Positions 1-8,093 are shown, numbered from the stretch's first letter. The stretch: DNA of 64,000 nt from Kitasatospora arboriphila (GCF_000717275.1 NZ_JNYV01000012.1:1-64000); one strand, 5' to 3'. Made by a program: numbers and translations. Notes: a model not told the origin generated them from the sequence alone.

Positions 1-1
1 C

Positions 2-325
2 GTCGACCGGCTCAAAGAACTCATCAAGTACAAGGGCTACCAGGTGCCGCCCGCCGAACTCGAGGCGTTGCTGCTCACCCACGACGATGTCGCGGACGTT
101 GCGGTCATCGGCGTGATCGAGGCCGACACCGGCGAGGAGATCCCGAAGGCGTTTGTGGTCAAGCGTGAAGGCTCCGATCTCACCGGTGAGCAGGTGATCG
201 AGTTCGTCGCCTCTCAGGTTGCTCCGCACAAGAAGGTCCGCGAGGTCGAGTTCATCGACGCCATCCCGAAGAGCGCGGCAGGCAAGATCCTCCGCAAGGA
301 CCTGCGTAGAGCCACGGGTGATTGA
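2..325 (+). CDS. Acyl-CoA synthetase (AMP-forming), C-terminal fragment
   Basis: This is the C-terminal lid domain of an ANL-superfamily acyl-CoA ligase, cut by the left edge of the window; the frame is open from base 2. It begins with [20 protein letters not shown], the hinge and core motif of 4-coumarate/fatty-acid CoA ligases. It ends with [13 protein letters not shown], whose GKILR lysine is the adenylation-catalysing residue of the family. About 107 residues are visible and the N-terminal ATP-binding domain lies outside. The substrate cannot be told from this part. It looks like ordinary chromosomal-type metabolism. Confidence 0.9.
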   Translation, partial: VDRLKELIKYKGYQVPPAELEALLLTHDDVADVAVIGVIEADTGEEIPKAFVVKREGSDLTGEQVIEFVASQVAPHKKVREVEFIDAIPKSAAGKILRKDLRRATGD

Positions 326-389
326 TCGAGTGGTGGCGAGGTAATCGCACTCCTGGTCGCCGCACCATCAGAAACTGATCGCGAACGTG

Positions 390-1006
390 TCACACCAATG
401 TCCGCCGAGCTATAACGACCGTGAAGATGGTGTCCCGCAACAGCTGCGGGGTCAGGCGCAGACCGGTCACGGTGTCGCAGAGAGCGAACGTCGCCTCGTG
501 GCAGTGAAACTCAGTGCGCTTGGCCGACCCATCGGGCTCGAGTTCGAACCCGCCGATCTGACGCATCAGCGGCATGAGCTCATCGGGTGTCGAGCCGTTC
601 CGCTCAGCGGCGAATAGCGTGTCGAACCATGTTCGGCTCTCGCCGTCGACCTACCGAAAGAAGTACGAGTTCTCGCTGCCGTGATGAACAACGATTTCCG
701 GCCTGCCGAAAGTGGTTGCATCAGTTCCGGAGTCGCCCCGATATAGCCGTTGCTTTCGTACATAATTGTCCAGTCGCAGTGCTGGACGAGACCGGCCAGG
801 AGATTGTCTGAACCGATCTCCTCCCACGACTCCAACGAGCGCAACAGGAGCGTTGCGAGGTCGCACTGGGCGGGTTGGCTGACCGTAGGCAGAGCGTCGA
901 TCCGCTCAGGCAGCGTCGCGTTGCTGATGACCGTCACACAGAATGCGTTGTTCAGCTCCGGCACCTTCTTGGTCTACGCATAGTCCCGGTATGTCACATC
1001 GCTCAT
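390..1006 (-). pseudogene. Decayed DUF6461-like protein, paralogue of the intact gene at 19468-20175
   Basis: Read on the minus strand this matches the intact protein encoded at 19468-20175 almost end to end. It starts at 1006 with a DVTYRDYA stretch and then has a TAG where the intact copy has TGG (DYA-stop-TKKVPELNN). LLLRSLESWEEIGSDNLL and later GLRLTPQLLR match, but in different frames, so at least two frameshifts lie between about 600 and 720. The product is dead. The upstream match continues into the last codons of the neighbouring cyclase gene. Assignment to DUF6461 is from recalled family features and is moderate; the paralogy itself is read directly. Confidence 0.85.
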
Positions 1007-1029
1007 GGCAGTCACCCTAGCTAGACGGG

Positions 1030-2592
1030 TCAAACCCAAGCCGCGGGCGGTGCAGTAGGCCGGCGCGATGCTTCCCAGGTTTGTGTCGGCAGGGTTCGTC
1101 CTTTGAGGGAGCAGTCGCCGTGTGGTGTCCAGTATTCGCGTTCGGGTTCGCTGGCGGCTCTGATGACGGCGTCGCTGGCGAGGATCCGTCCCGGCGTGTG
1201 TTTGGCGAGGTCGGTGAGGCGTGATGCCTCGTTGACCGCGTCGCCTATGACGGTGTATTCCAGGCGTTGGTCGGTGCCGAGGTTTCCGGCGAAGACGGGG
1301 CCGGTGGCGAGTCCGATCCCGATGTCGAGTTCCCCGTCGGCCAGGACGCGGTCGCGGATCTGCCGTGCGGCGTGGAGTGCGGAGTCAGCGGCATCGGCTC
1401 GGGCGACGGGCGCCCCGAAGATGCAGAGTGCGGCGTCTCCCTCGAATTTGTTGACCAGCCCGTGGTGGCTCTCGGTTGCCGCGATCACTTCTGCGAGGAG
1501 GCGGTTGAGCTTGTCGACGAATTCTTGCGGTGAGATCTGGTGGGCGAGTGCCGTCGAGTTGGTTACGTCGACGAACAGTGCTGTTATCTCCCGGATTTCG
1601 CCGGTCAGGTCGGCTCCTCGGTCGAGTGCGCGTTGCGCGACGTCTCTTCCGACGTGCCGTCCGAACAGGTCGCGCAGTCGGTCCTGCTCCTGGAGTCCGC
1701 GGACCATGTCGTTCACGGTGGATTGCAGTACCCCGATTTCGCTGCTGTCGTCGACGGGCACGCGCACGTCGAGCCGGCCCTGCCCGATGCGGCGGAGTGC
1801 ACCGCGCATCTGGTGGATCGGTTGTGCGACGGCGCGGGCCAGCAGTGTTTCCGCGAGGGCCCCGGATACGAGTCCGAGGGCGGCGAGGTAGGTCGCGGCG
1901 CGGATGCGGTCGGGCGGTGCCGCATCGGGATAGTGCAGGAGCGCGATGGCCGCGGCCAATGGCAGCGCGGAGGTCAGCACCCAGGTCAAGATCAGCCGGG
2001 AGATGACTGACGTTCGTGGTGGCGCGTGTGGGGTGTCGACGGCCAGGATCGTGGCCATCACTGGACGGAGTGCACGTTCGACGAAGAGGTAGTTGTATCC
2101 GACGGTGGCAAGTCCGCCCAATGTCATGAGTAGGGTTCCGCCGAGGGCCTCCCAGACGGGCAGGAGCGCGAAGGCCGAGCCGGACATCGCGAGGATGCCC
2201 CCGGCCCACAGAGATCCGATGAGGACGGTGGACTCGGTGGGCAATCGCAGGGTGTGGCGGGCGTGGTCGGGTGTCGGCGCAGAGGAGGTGTCCAGCCACC
2301 CGAGGCTGCGTCGACGCAGGGCGAGGACGCCGCGAACTGCGACGAGCAGAGCCACGACCACATAGACCGCCAGGATCTGCAGAAGCGTTCCGAGCTGGGC
2401 ACCGAATCGGTGCGGTGCGCCGCCCAGAACGATCAGCAGCGCGACGACGACGGCCCCGCCCACGCTCGAGCCCACGGTCAGCAGTGGTAGACCCCACTTC
2501 GTGCGTAACAGCACCGGAACTGGCTGGGCCGCATTGTGGGCTTCTGGTGGGTGTGGCCGCCCGGGGTGAGGACGGGCACTGGTGTGCCGCAT
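1030..2592 (-). CDS. Membrane class III adenylate cyclase with HAMP domain
   Basis: A 520-residue protein that should convert ATP to cyclic AMP at the membrane. About six hydrophobic segments fill residues 30-240, a HAMP linker follows (QPIHQMRGALRRIGQGRLDV), then a class III catalytic domain from about 335. The metal-binding aspartates sit in ALFVDVTNSTAL and NKFEGDAALCIFGAP. The layout matches the mycobacterial Rv1318c/Rv1319c/Rv1320c/Rv3645 family. The gene runs toward the decayed DUF6461-like gene, and the last codons of this cyclase are also found as a relic in front of the intact copy at 19.4 kb. The downstream thioesterase-MFS genes read the same way but are a separate group. Confidence 0.9.
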   Translation of the reverse strand: MRHTSARPHPGRPHPPEAHNAAQPVPVLLRTKWGLPLLTVGSSVGGAVVVALLIVLGGAPHRFGAQLGTLLQILAVYVVVALLVAVRGVLALRRRSLGWLDTSSAPTPDHARHTLRLPTESTVLIGSLWAGGILAMSGSAFALLPVWEALGGTLLMTLGGLATVGYNYLFVERALRPVMATILAVDTPHAPPRTSVISRLILTWVLTSALPLAAAIALLHYPDAAPPDRIRAATYLAALGLVSGALAETLLARAVAQPIHQMRGALRRIGQGRLDVRVPVDDSSEIGVLQSTVNDMVRGLQEQDRLRDLFGRHVGRDVAQRALDRGADLTGEIREITALFVDVTNSTALAHQISPQEFVDKLNRLLAEVIAATESHHGLVNKFEGDAALCIFGAPVARADAADSALHAARQIRDRVLADGELDIGIGLATGPVFAGNLGTDQRLEYTVIGDAVNEASRLTDLAKHTPGRILASDAVIRAASEPEREYWTPHGDCSLKGRTLPTQTWEASRRPTAPPAAWV

Positions 2593-2618
2593 TACCGATG
2601 CATCTTCTTTCGGTCGTG

Positions 2619-3140
2619 TCAGCGGTCCGGCGGGTGCGGTGACGGTCTGTCCGGCCCGTCATGGTCGAGCGCGGAGGTGAGGCGGTCGAGTAGGTCCTGG
2701 ACGGCGCCGGGGGCGCCATGTTGGGCGAAGTGCTCGATCGACACGGCGATGAACACCGCGTGGGCGGTGAACAATGCGGTGCCGTCATCGGCGGTGGCGG
2801 TCGCCTTAAGGTGCAGTTTGCGGCCGTCGATCTCCCGGACGTGGGCGCTGATGCGCAGGGGCCGGTGCAGCGGGACGGGGGCGAGGTAGTCGACGGTGAG
2901 GCTCCGGGTCACTGCCGGGGTGCGGGCGATCCAGAGGCCGAAGCCGAACAGGTCGTCGCAGGCGGCGGCCACTGCCCCGCCGTGCGCGAGGCCGGGCGCA
3001 CCGATGTGGCGTTCGTCGAACGTCACATCGGTGTAGACCTCGTCGCCGGAGCGGAACACCACCAGTTGCAGGCCGGCGAGATTGTCTGGCCCGCACCCCA
3101 TGCAGGTCGGCGAGTGCGGCGGCAGCGGTAGCTGGGTCAC
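2619..3140 (-). CDS. PaaI-type hotdog-fold thioesterase
   Basis: A 173-residue single-domain hotdog protein expected to hydrolyse an acyl-CoA. APGLAHGGAVAAACDDLFG is the HGG-type active-site helix of the PaaI/DUF4442 group, and the SLTVDYLAPVPL strand follows. A CMGCGPDN motif near the N-terminus is common in actinobacterial members. It overlaps the end of the upstream MFS gene by four bases, so the two are probably translationally coupled under the same TetR control. The tail after about residue 150 is polar and adds no recognised domain. The substrate is unknown. Confidence 0.85.
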   Translation of the reverse strand: MTQLPLPPHSPTCMGCGPDNLAGLQLVVFRSGDEVYTDVTFDERHIGAPGLAHGGAVAAACDDLFGFGLWIARTPAVTRSLTVDYLAPVPLHRPLRISAHVREIDGRKLHLKATATADDGTALFTAHAVFIAVSIEHFAQHGAPGAVQDLLDRLTSALDHDGPDRPSPHPPDR

Positions 3141-4738
3141 GGGCGTTCCTTCTCGACGGTGCTGGCTAGCGGCGGGCGCGGGATCCGACTGCGCTGGGCC
3201 GGTTCAGCCGGGCTCCTCGATGCGCCTGCGTCCGGGGAAGCGCGGCCGGGCGCCCAGACCAGCAGGATCGCGGCACCCGCCGCCGCGATGAGTGCGAGGA
3301 CGATCGCGGACTGCTCGACGCCGTGCAGGAACGCGGACTTGGCGAAGTCGGCGAGTTGCTGGCCGGCCGGTCCCGCCCGATCGGCGACCTCGAGGGCACC
3401 GGCGAGTGAGTCGGCGACCGGGCCCCGCGCCTCCGGTGGGAGCCGCGCGATCGCCGGGGCGATGTTGTGGCTGTACCCGGCGGCCAAGACACTGCCGGCG
3501 ACCGCGATGCCGATCGCCGCGCCGATCTCGCGAGTGGCGTCGTTGACCGCCGCGGCGACCCCGTGCTTTTCGACCGCGGTGTCCGCGACGATAGCCGCCG
3601 TCGCCGGCGCCGCGGTCAGGCCCAGACCCGTGCTCATGATCAGCGTCGGCCACATCACGTCGACGTAGGTGGAGTCCAAATCCAGCCGGCTGATGAAGTA
3701 GAACCCCGCGGCGATGGCGAGCAGACCGGTCACCGTCATCAACCGCAACCCCAGCCGGGTCGTCATCCACGGTGCGACCGCCGACAAGAGCACCAACGGC
3801 ACCATCATCGGCGCCAAGGCCAGCGCTGAACCCAACGGGCTGTATCCAAAGATCAACTGCAGGTATTGGACGAGGACCAGGAAGACACCGAACGTCACCA
3901 GGAACTGGATGGTGATGGAGAACGATCCGCTCCCGAAGCCCCGACGGGCGAAGAACCGCACATCGAGCAGCGGATGATCCGCCCGCAACTCCCACACTAC
4001 GAACACCACTGTGGCCACCACCCCCAGCCCGAACCCGGCGACCACCACGGGATCCGACCAGCCGCGTACTGGGGCTTCGATGATGGCGAGCACCACTAGT
4101 CCGACCGCGAACACCACCGCGACCGATCCCATCACATCCATCAACGGCGGATTTTCCTGGCGGGATTCAGGAATGGTGAAGGCACACAACAGCAGAAACA
4201 CCCCCACCGCGGTCAGGCCGACGAAGATCGACTGCCACGACCAGTAGTCGAGCAGCAGCCCCGACCCGAGAATCCCCAGCAGACCCCCGGACCCGGCGAC
4301 CCCCGCCCAGATCCCGACCGCGCGTCCCCGCTGCTGCTCGGGGAATCCCGCAGTCAGGATCGACAGCGTGGACGGCATCATGAACGCCGCACCCACCCCG
4401 GCCGCGGCCCGCGCCGCGATCAACCACCACGGGGTCGATACCAACAGTGGCACCACCGAGGCCAGCGAAAACAGCGCCAACCCCACGATCAGCACCGCCC
4501 GCCGGCCGTAGCGGTCACCCAGGGCCCCGGCGGGCAACACCAGACACGCCAACACCAGCGTGTACCCGTCGACCACCCAGGTGAGCTGTGTTTGCGTCGC
4601 CCCGGTGGCTACCGCAATGTTCGGCAGCGCGGTGTACAGGGCCGCCATTGAGGCGACCACCAGGGCCACCGACAGGCACGAGACAACCAACGTCCACTTC
4701 TGCGCCCGCGACAGCAGCACTCGATTCTCGGCGGTCAT
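3137..4738 (-). CDS. MFS drug exporter, DHA2 (EmrB/QacA) type
   Basis: A proton-coupled multidrug exporter of about 533 residues with 14 predicted membrane segments. Family motifs include GDRYGRRAVLIVG (motif A between helices 2 and 3) and the motif C-like GVAGSGGLLGILGSGLL. The start at 4738 is chosen because GGAGGTGG lies just before it; a longer frame back to 4837 would cover the regulatory region. It is divergent from a TetR regulator with an inverted repeat between them, the usual pattern for a ligand-induced efflux pump. A thioesterase follows with a four-base overlap. The substrate is unknown. Confidence 0.88.
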   Translation of the reverse strand: MTAENRVLLSRAQKWTLVVSCLSVALVVASMAALYTALPNIAVATGATQTQLTWVVDGYTLVLACLVLPAGALGDRYGRRAVLIVGLALFSLASVVPLLVSTPWWLIAARAAAGVGAAFMMPSTLSILTAGFPEQQRGRAVGIWAGVAGSGGLLGILGSGLLLDYWSWQSIFVGLTAVGVFLLLCAFTIPESRQENPPLMDVMGSVAVVFAVGLVVLAIIEAPVRGWSDPVVVAGFGLGVVATVVFVVWELRADHPLLDVRFFARRGFGSGSFSITIQFLVTFGVFLVLVQYLQLIFGYSPLGSALALAPMMVPLVLLSAVAPWMTTRLGLRLMTVTGLLAIAAGFYFISRLDLDSTYVDVMWPTLIMSTGLGLTAAPATAAIVADTAVEKHGVAAAVNDATREIGAAIGIAVAGSVLAAGYSHNIAPAIARLPPEARGPVADSLAGALEVADRAGPAGQQLADFAKSAFLHGVEQSAIVLALIAAAGAAILLVWAPGRASPDAGASRSPAEPAQRSRIPRPPLASTVEKERP

Positions 4739-4778
4739 GCACCCACCTCCACGTAACGCTACAGTTGGTAGCGGTTCA

Positions 4779-4791
4779 CTACTATGAGTAG
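4779..4791. promoter_or_regulatory. Likely TetR operator in the MFS/TetR divergent region
   Basis: CTACT-ATG-AGTAG is a perfect inverted repeat, and a GTAG/CTAC pair overlaps it on the left (4768-4782). It lies between the divergent efflux and TetR genes, where a TetR dimer normally binds. Binding is inferred from position and symmetry only. Confidence 0.6.
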
Positions 4792-4833
4792 CACAATGTG
4801 GGGTGAGGAGATAGTGCCTGCACTGATCCGAGG

Positions 4834-4861
4834 GCACAATTACGAGTGCACAATTACGAGG
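4834..4861 (+). repeat. 13-bp tandem direct repeat before tetR
   Basis: GCACAATTACGAG occurs twice in tandem with a 14-base period, directly before the TetR start. The repeat duplicates a candidate GTG start. It may be a slippage duplication in the 5' leader. Confidence 0.8.
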
Positions 4862-4872
4862 TGGGCGAAAAG

Positions 4873-5517
4873 ATGATCAACCAGAACACCGACGACGAGG
4901 ACTGGCTCGTCGATCCCCGCAAGGCACGCTCACGCGCACGACTGCTCGATGCGGCGACGTCCCTGCTCTCGACCGGCGGCATCGAGGCCGTCACGGTCGA
5001 CGCGGTCACCAAGGCGTCCAAAGTCGCGCGGACCACTCTCTACCGGCACTTCACTGACAGCACCCAGCTCCTGGCCGCGGCGTTCGAGCGTCTGCTGCCC
5101 CCGGTCACCGCGCCGCCGGCGTCCGGAACGATCCGTGAACAGTTGATCGAACTGCTGGACCGTCAGGCCAAGCTCATCGAGGAAGCCCCCGCCCAACTGA
5201 CGATGCTCGGTTGGCTCGCCCTCGGGTCCGCCCAACCTGGCACGGCCGGGACGGCATCGCATCCCGAAGAGGACCGGAACCCAGTCAATTCTCTTCGCGC
5301 ACGGGTGGTCAACCAATACCGCGAACCGTTCGACCGGATCCTGGGCAGCCCCGAAGCCCAGCAAGAACTCGGTCGCTTCGACACCAATCTCGCCCTGACC
5401 CAACTCGTCGGACCCATCGTCTTCACCCGACTCACCGCACTCCCACCGATCGGCCCGGCTGAACGCCAGCAACTCGTCGACGACTTCCTCGCTGCACGCT
5501 CCGCGCACGCGCGCTGA
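4873..5517 (+). CDS. TetR-family transcriptional repressor
   Basis: A DNA-binding repressor of about 214 residues. The N-terminal helix-turn-helix is VTVDAVTKASKVARTTLYRH (about residues 40-60), typical of TetR proteins, and the rest is an unspecific ligand-binding helical domain. ATG at 4873 is preferred because GAGGTG precedes it; GTG at 4846 or 4861 would add up to nine residues from a tandem repeat. It is divergent from the MFS exporter and most likely represses it and itself through the inverted repeat between them. Confidence 0.85.
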   Translation: MINQNTDDEDWLVDPRKARSRARLLDAATSLLSTGGIEAVTVDAVTKASKVARTTLYRHFTDSTQLLAAAFERLLPPVTAPPASGTIREQLIELLDRQAKLIEEAPAQLTMLGWLALGSAQPGTAGTASHPEEDRNPVNSLRARVVNQYREPFDRILGSPEAQQELGRFDTNLALTQLVGPIVFTRLTALPPIGPAERQQLVDDFLAARSAHAR

Positions 5518-5542
5518 CCGTGACCCCGCACTGATCTCTGCT

Positions 5543-5737
5543 TCAGCACCCGCCCGAGTCGGCGGGCTGGGGCGTCAACTCGGCGACCAGCGCTTCGACG
5601 CGGTTCTTGATCTCGTCGCGGATCGGGCCGAACCGCTTCGGCGCCTGGCCAACCGGGTCGTCAAGGACCCAATCCGGTAGCTCTTGCCGGAAAAGATGGG
5701 GGCAGCTGTCACCGCAGCCCATGGTGATCACCACATC
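5543..5737 (-). pseudogene. Arsenate reductase (LMW phosphatase type), C-terminal fragment
   Basis: The frame DVVITMGCGDSCP ... DWVLDDPVGQ ... PIRDEIKNRVEALVAEL is the C-terminal half of a thioredoxin-coupled ArsC. The N-terminal half with the CxxxxxR phosphate loop is missing. The sequence before the aspartate at about 5737 no longer resembles ArsC. It is therefore a truncated remnant. No arsenite pump or ArsR is nearby. Confidence 0.75.
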
Positions 5738-6289
5738 GAGGCTTGCGCGGCATCGGAATTGATGCTGTCGGCGGGGGCGCTTCGGCGGAGCGGACCTCGA
5801 TCGCATCGCCGGTATCGGATGTTCGGAGACGTCTCTGCGTTCTGCGCACTGGGACTGATCGCTCTCATCTGCTCGGAGTGGGTCTTCTTCGCTGGTCTAT
5901 TTCGTGGTTCTCGGCGACCGCGAGACACTGCACGCCGCGTCGAGGCCTTGCTCAAGGCGCTCGCCGTGCCGCTGCGGGCCTGGCGCAGGAAGTAACACCC
6001 CGTTCCCTATGGGTACGGAAAACGTGATCTCGCCGTAAGGCGCCCGCCCACTCACCGGGTGCGCACCCTCCAGTCCCCGGGCGTTCTTTGCTAACCCCGT
6101 GGTCGAACCCGTTCGGCGCCCGGGGCTCTTTACGCCCAAAATCACTTCATAACAACGTGTTCGGCTGCGAATGCCGAAAATTGAGCCATTTGTTTCAGTG
6201 CTCCTTACGCAAAATCCACTGCGGGCGTGAAGCCCTCGATTAACCTTGGCTCAATCACACGAGACGGTGAGAATAGAAAGTGAAAACTA
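5738..6289. other. Non-coding or unassigned stretch with an inverted repeat
   Basis: No convincing gene is seen. A plus-strand frame to 5995 contains one hydrophobic stretch (ALGLIALICSEWVFFAGLF) but no recognisable start or family. CCCCGGGCG at 6075-6083 is exactly complementary to CGCCCGGGG at 6117-6125, with a 33-base loop. This could be a terminator or a recombination scar. Beyond 6140 base composition becomes more AT-rich, marking the junction to the plasmid-type cassette. Confidence 0.5.
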
Positions 6290-6318
6290 TTGCAGGACAA
6301 TGTATTTAACGCTATACT
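6290..6318 (+). promoter_or_regulatory. Sigma-70-type promoter for the first DnaB-N cassette
   Basis: TTGCAG, a 17-base spacer, then TATACT: a near-consensus housekeeping promoter about 220 bases before the first gene. The paralogous cassette at 34.7 kb has the same layout (TTGCAG-17-TATAAT), with ACAA after the -35 and CGC before the -10 in both. Confidence 0.7.
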
Positions 6319-6453
6319 CGAGATAATGGGGATGGCACTGAAGAAGGGTTCGTCGAATAATGATGGTTCCAATATTGACCGTCCGCCAGCCGCCCGCACA
6401 GCGGCATGAAGAGCTGAAACCCAGTGAGCAGTTACAACGTCATAACCCCGGAA

Positions 6454-6503
6454 GGGAGTGCTGGGTGCCAGCGAGCTCCACAGCCTGACCGGCACCCACT
6501 CCC
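6454..6503 (+). promoter_or_regulatory. Strong hairpin in the 5' leader
   Basis: GGGAGTG-CT-GGGTGCC pairs with GGCACCCACTCCC: 13 base pairs interrupted by a two-base bulge, with a 21-base loop. It lies 36 bases before the ATG at 6539, inside a leader of about 210 nucleotides. No long U-run follows, so an RNA-level control element is as likely as a terminator. Confidence 0.6.
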
Positions 6504-6538
6504 CTTCTCCTAAGCCTTCTTTGAACGGAGCCCACGCC

Positions 6539-6811
6539 ATGACCACAGAGCGTCGAAGCACCTACGCCGACCGAGCAGCCCACTTCGAGGCCCTGGCTAT
6601 CACCGCGCACGCCGCCGGCGACACCGATCAGGCCGCTCACCTCGAGGCAATGGCCCAACGGGCGCACAAAGCCCACGAGGACCGCGCGTGGGGGCACGCC
6701 GAGGGACTGATCTACGACCACGACGAATGCTGCATCGAATGCACCGAACACATCAGCGACCCCCACGGCCCTGGCTGCGTCTATGCCGACGCCGCCCACG
6801 CCACCGCCTGA
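6539..6811 (+). CDS. Small protein with CxxC...DPHGPGC zinc-like motif
   Basis: A 90-residue protein of unknown function. An N-terminal helical, alanine-rich part (about 1-55) precedes CCIECTEHISDPHGPGC, a compact cysteine/histidine cluster likely to bind zinc. A protein at 35320-35619 has the same two elements in reversed order, with CCPACGEHFSDPHGPGC first. In both places the gene stands directly before a DnaB-N-like gene and a small HTH gene, so the three probably work together. A role in plasmid replication or its control is an inference from context. Confidence 0.7.
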   Translation: MTTERRSTYADRAAHFEALAITAHAAGDTDQAAHLEAMAQRAHKAHEDRAWGHAEGLIYDHDECCIECTEHISDPHGPGCVYADAAHATA

Positions 6812-6845
6812 CCCGCGCGAACCAATGACTGACGAGGAGGACCCC

Positions 6846-7481
6846 ATGACCATCACCGCCAGTGACATGGTTACCGACCCAGCGGCGACCGCCGGCGAGA
6901 TGCCCGCAGACGACGAGGTCGTCCTGACCGTCGATCAGTTCCCCAGCCACCTCGGCGCCGACGTCACCACCGAAGACGCCATCACCACCAACGTCGAGGC
7001 CGCGTTCCTCACCGCACTGATGTGGGCACCAAAAGAGGTGGCCCAGCAAGTCCGTCAGATCATGACCGGACCCGACCGATGGAACCCGTTCTGGAGCCCC
7101 GCGCATGTCGAAATCTTCGACGCCGTGAGCAGTGTCCTGGACGAGGGTGGCCTGGCAACTCCGGTCCTGGTCCAGGCCCGCCTGTACGAGACCGGCCTCC
7201 TGGCCCGCGTCGAGCAGCACCTCCTGGCCATCCTGTCCCCCGCCCAGGGCCCGCTGATCGGTGGTGTGGAACTGCCGCACCTGGCCGCCAAAGTGATCGA
7301 CCAGTGGTACCGCTGCGGCTACGCAGGCCTGCTGGCCCGCATGTCGCAGATCCGCGAAACCGTCAGCGTCGAGGAACTCGCCGGGCATTGGGAAAGCCTC
7401 ACCGGCCACCAGCAGCGTGCCGAAGAACTGTGGCTGACCAAACGTGACCAGCTCGCCCGCCTGCACCAGGGCATCGCATGA
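6846..7481 (+). CDS. DnaB N-terminal-domain-like protein (helicase-related, no ATPase)
   Basis: A 211-residue protein resembling the N-terminal helical domain of replicative helicase DnaB, without the RecA-type ATPase. The pattern EAAFLTALMWAPKEVAQQV...FWSPAHVEIFDAVSSVLDEGG follows the DnaB-N layout (E-x-x-hLGxhh...F....H..IF..i..L...G). The start at 6846 has GAGGAGG before it. The paralogue at 35650-36279 shares FLxALMWA and the same gene order. It may bind primase or the host helicase at the plasmid origin; this is inferred. Its stop overlaps the next start by ATGA. Confidence 0.65.
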   Translation: MTITASDMVTDPAATAGEMPADDEVVLTVDQFPSHLGADVTTEDAITTNVEAAFLTALMWAPKEVAQQVRQIMTGPDRWNPFWSPAHVEIFDAVSSVLDEGGLATPVLVQARLYETGLLARVEQHLLAILSPAQGPLIGGVELPHLAAKVIDQWYRCGYAGLLARMSQIRETVSVEELAGHWESLTGHQQRAEELWLTKRDQLARLHQGIA

Positions 7482-7687
7482 GCACCGACTACATAAGCGG
7501 GGGTCCGGTGTTGCGGGCCGAGGATCTACACAAGATGGCCTGGCACATGCACCACGACGAAGGCATGAGCTGGGAACAGATCGCCGCCGAGCTCGAGGAA
7601 CCCCTCGCCGCCGTCGAGCGGATGGCCGCCGCCTACGAACAACTCACCGACTCTGCGGCGGCTCAGGCCCAACACACCTTGTTCTAA
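7478..7687 (+). CDS. Small HTH protein ending in a clamp-binding-like QHTLF
   Basis: A 69-residue protein with a predicted helix-turn-helix (HHDEGMSWEQIAAELEEPL, about 25-43). Its last five residues are QHTLF, which fits the Q-x-x-L-F sliding-clamp motif and lies on a free C-terminus. The paralogue at 36276-36491 carries QPGLF in the same place. It overlaps the preceding DnaB-N-like gene by four bases and is co-translated with it. A role in linking the plasmid to the beta clamp is an inference. Confidence 0.65.
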   Translation: MSTDYISGGPVLRAEDLHKMAWHMHHDEGMSWEQIAAELEEPLAAVERMAAAYEQLTDSAAAQAQHTLF

Positions 7688-7725
7688 CCCGTAGAATTGC
7701 TCTAACGACCCGAGGAGCACTCGCG

Positions 7726-7905
7726 ATGGCCACAACTACGACCCGAACCGAAGAGCAAATTGTTGCTGCGGTTGCTGCTGGGCACGAGATGGCCGGCATG
7801 CCCCTAACTGCTGCTGATGAAGCCGCTGTGCGCCGCGTTGTCCGGGGAGAAACTACCGGAGACCAAGAGGTCGCCACCTTGCTGGCGGAGCTCCGTAACC
7901 GCTAA
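7726..7905 (+). CDS. VbhA-like antitoxin, without a Fic toxin
   Basis: A 59-residue protein with GAGGAG upstream of its ATG. The pattern AAGHEMAGMPLTAADEAAVRR...GETTGDQEVATLLAEL resembles the small helical antitoxins that inhibit Fic AMP-transferases (VbhA type). Those antitoxins normally sit directly upstream of a Fic gene, but no Fic motif (HPFxxGNGR) is visible in the following kilobase. It may be an orphan left after toxin loss, or an anti-toxin against a chromosomal Fic. The family call is from the pattern only. Confidence 0.5.
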   Translation: MATTTTRTEEQIVAAVAAGHEMAGMPLTAADEAAVRRVVRGETTGDQEVATLLAELRNR

Positions 7906-8093
7906 ATGCCGCCCAGTAGCGGTGAAGCCGGGCCGGTTCAGGAGAACCTTCCCCAACGCCCACTCAGCCTTCACTACCCTGATCGTGCGTATTGACCCCA
8001 CCGACCGCTTGTGCGTCACAGGGTCAATCACCACCGGTGGTGTTGTCTCAGCCAGCGCACGCCCGCTGTGTATCTAACGGTGGCGACAGCAGG

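Noticed and set aside
1385-2788. Long alternate-frame reading opposite or beside the cyclase
   Set aside because: The translation is R/P/T-rich low-complexity sequence; the cyclase domains on the chosen frame are clear.
6060-6130. Phage attachment site or cos-like site
   Set aside because: A 9-bp inverted repeat is present but no second copy or neighbouring integrase supports this.
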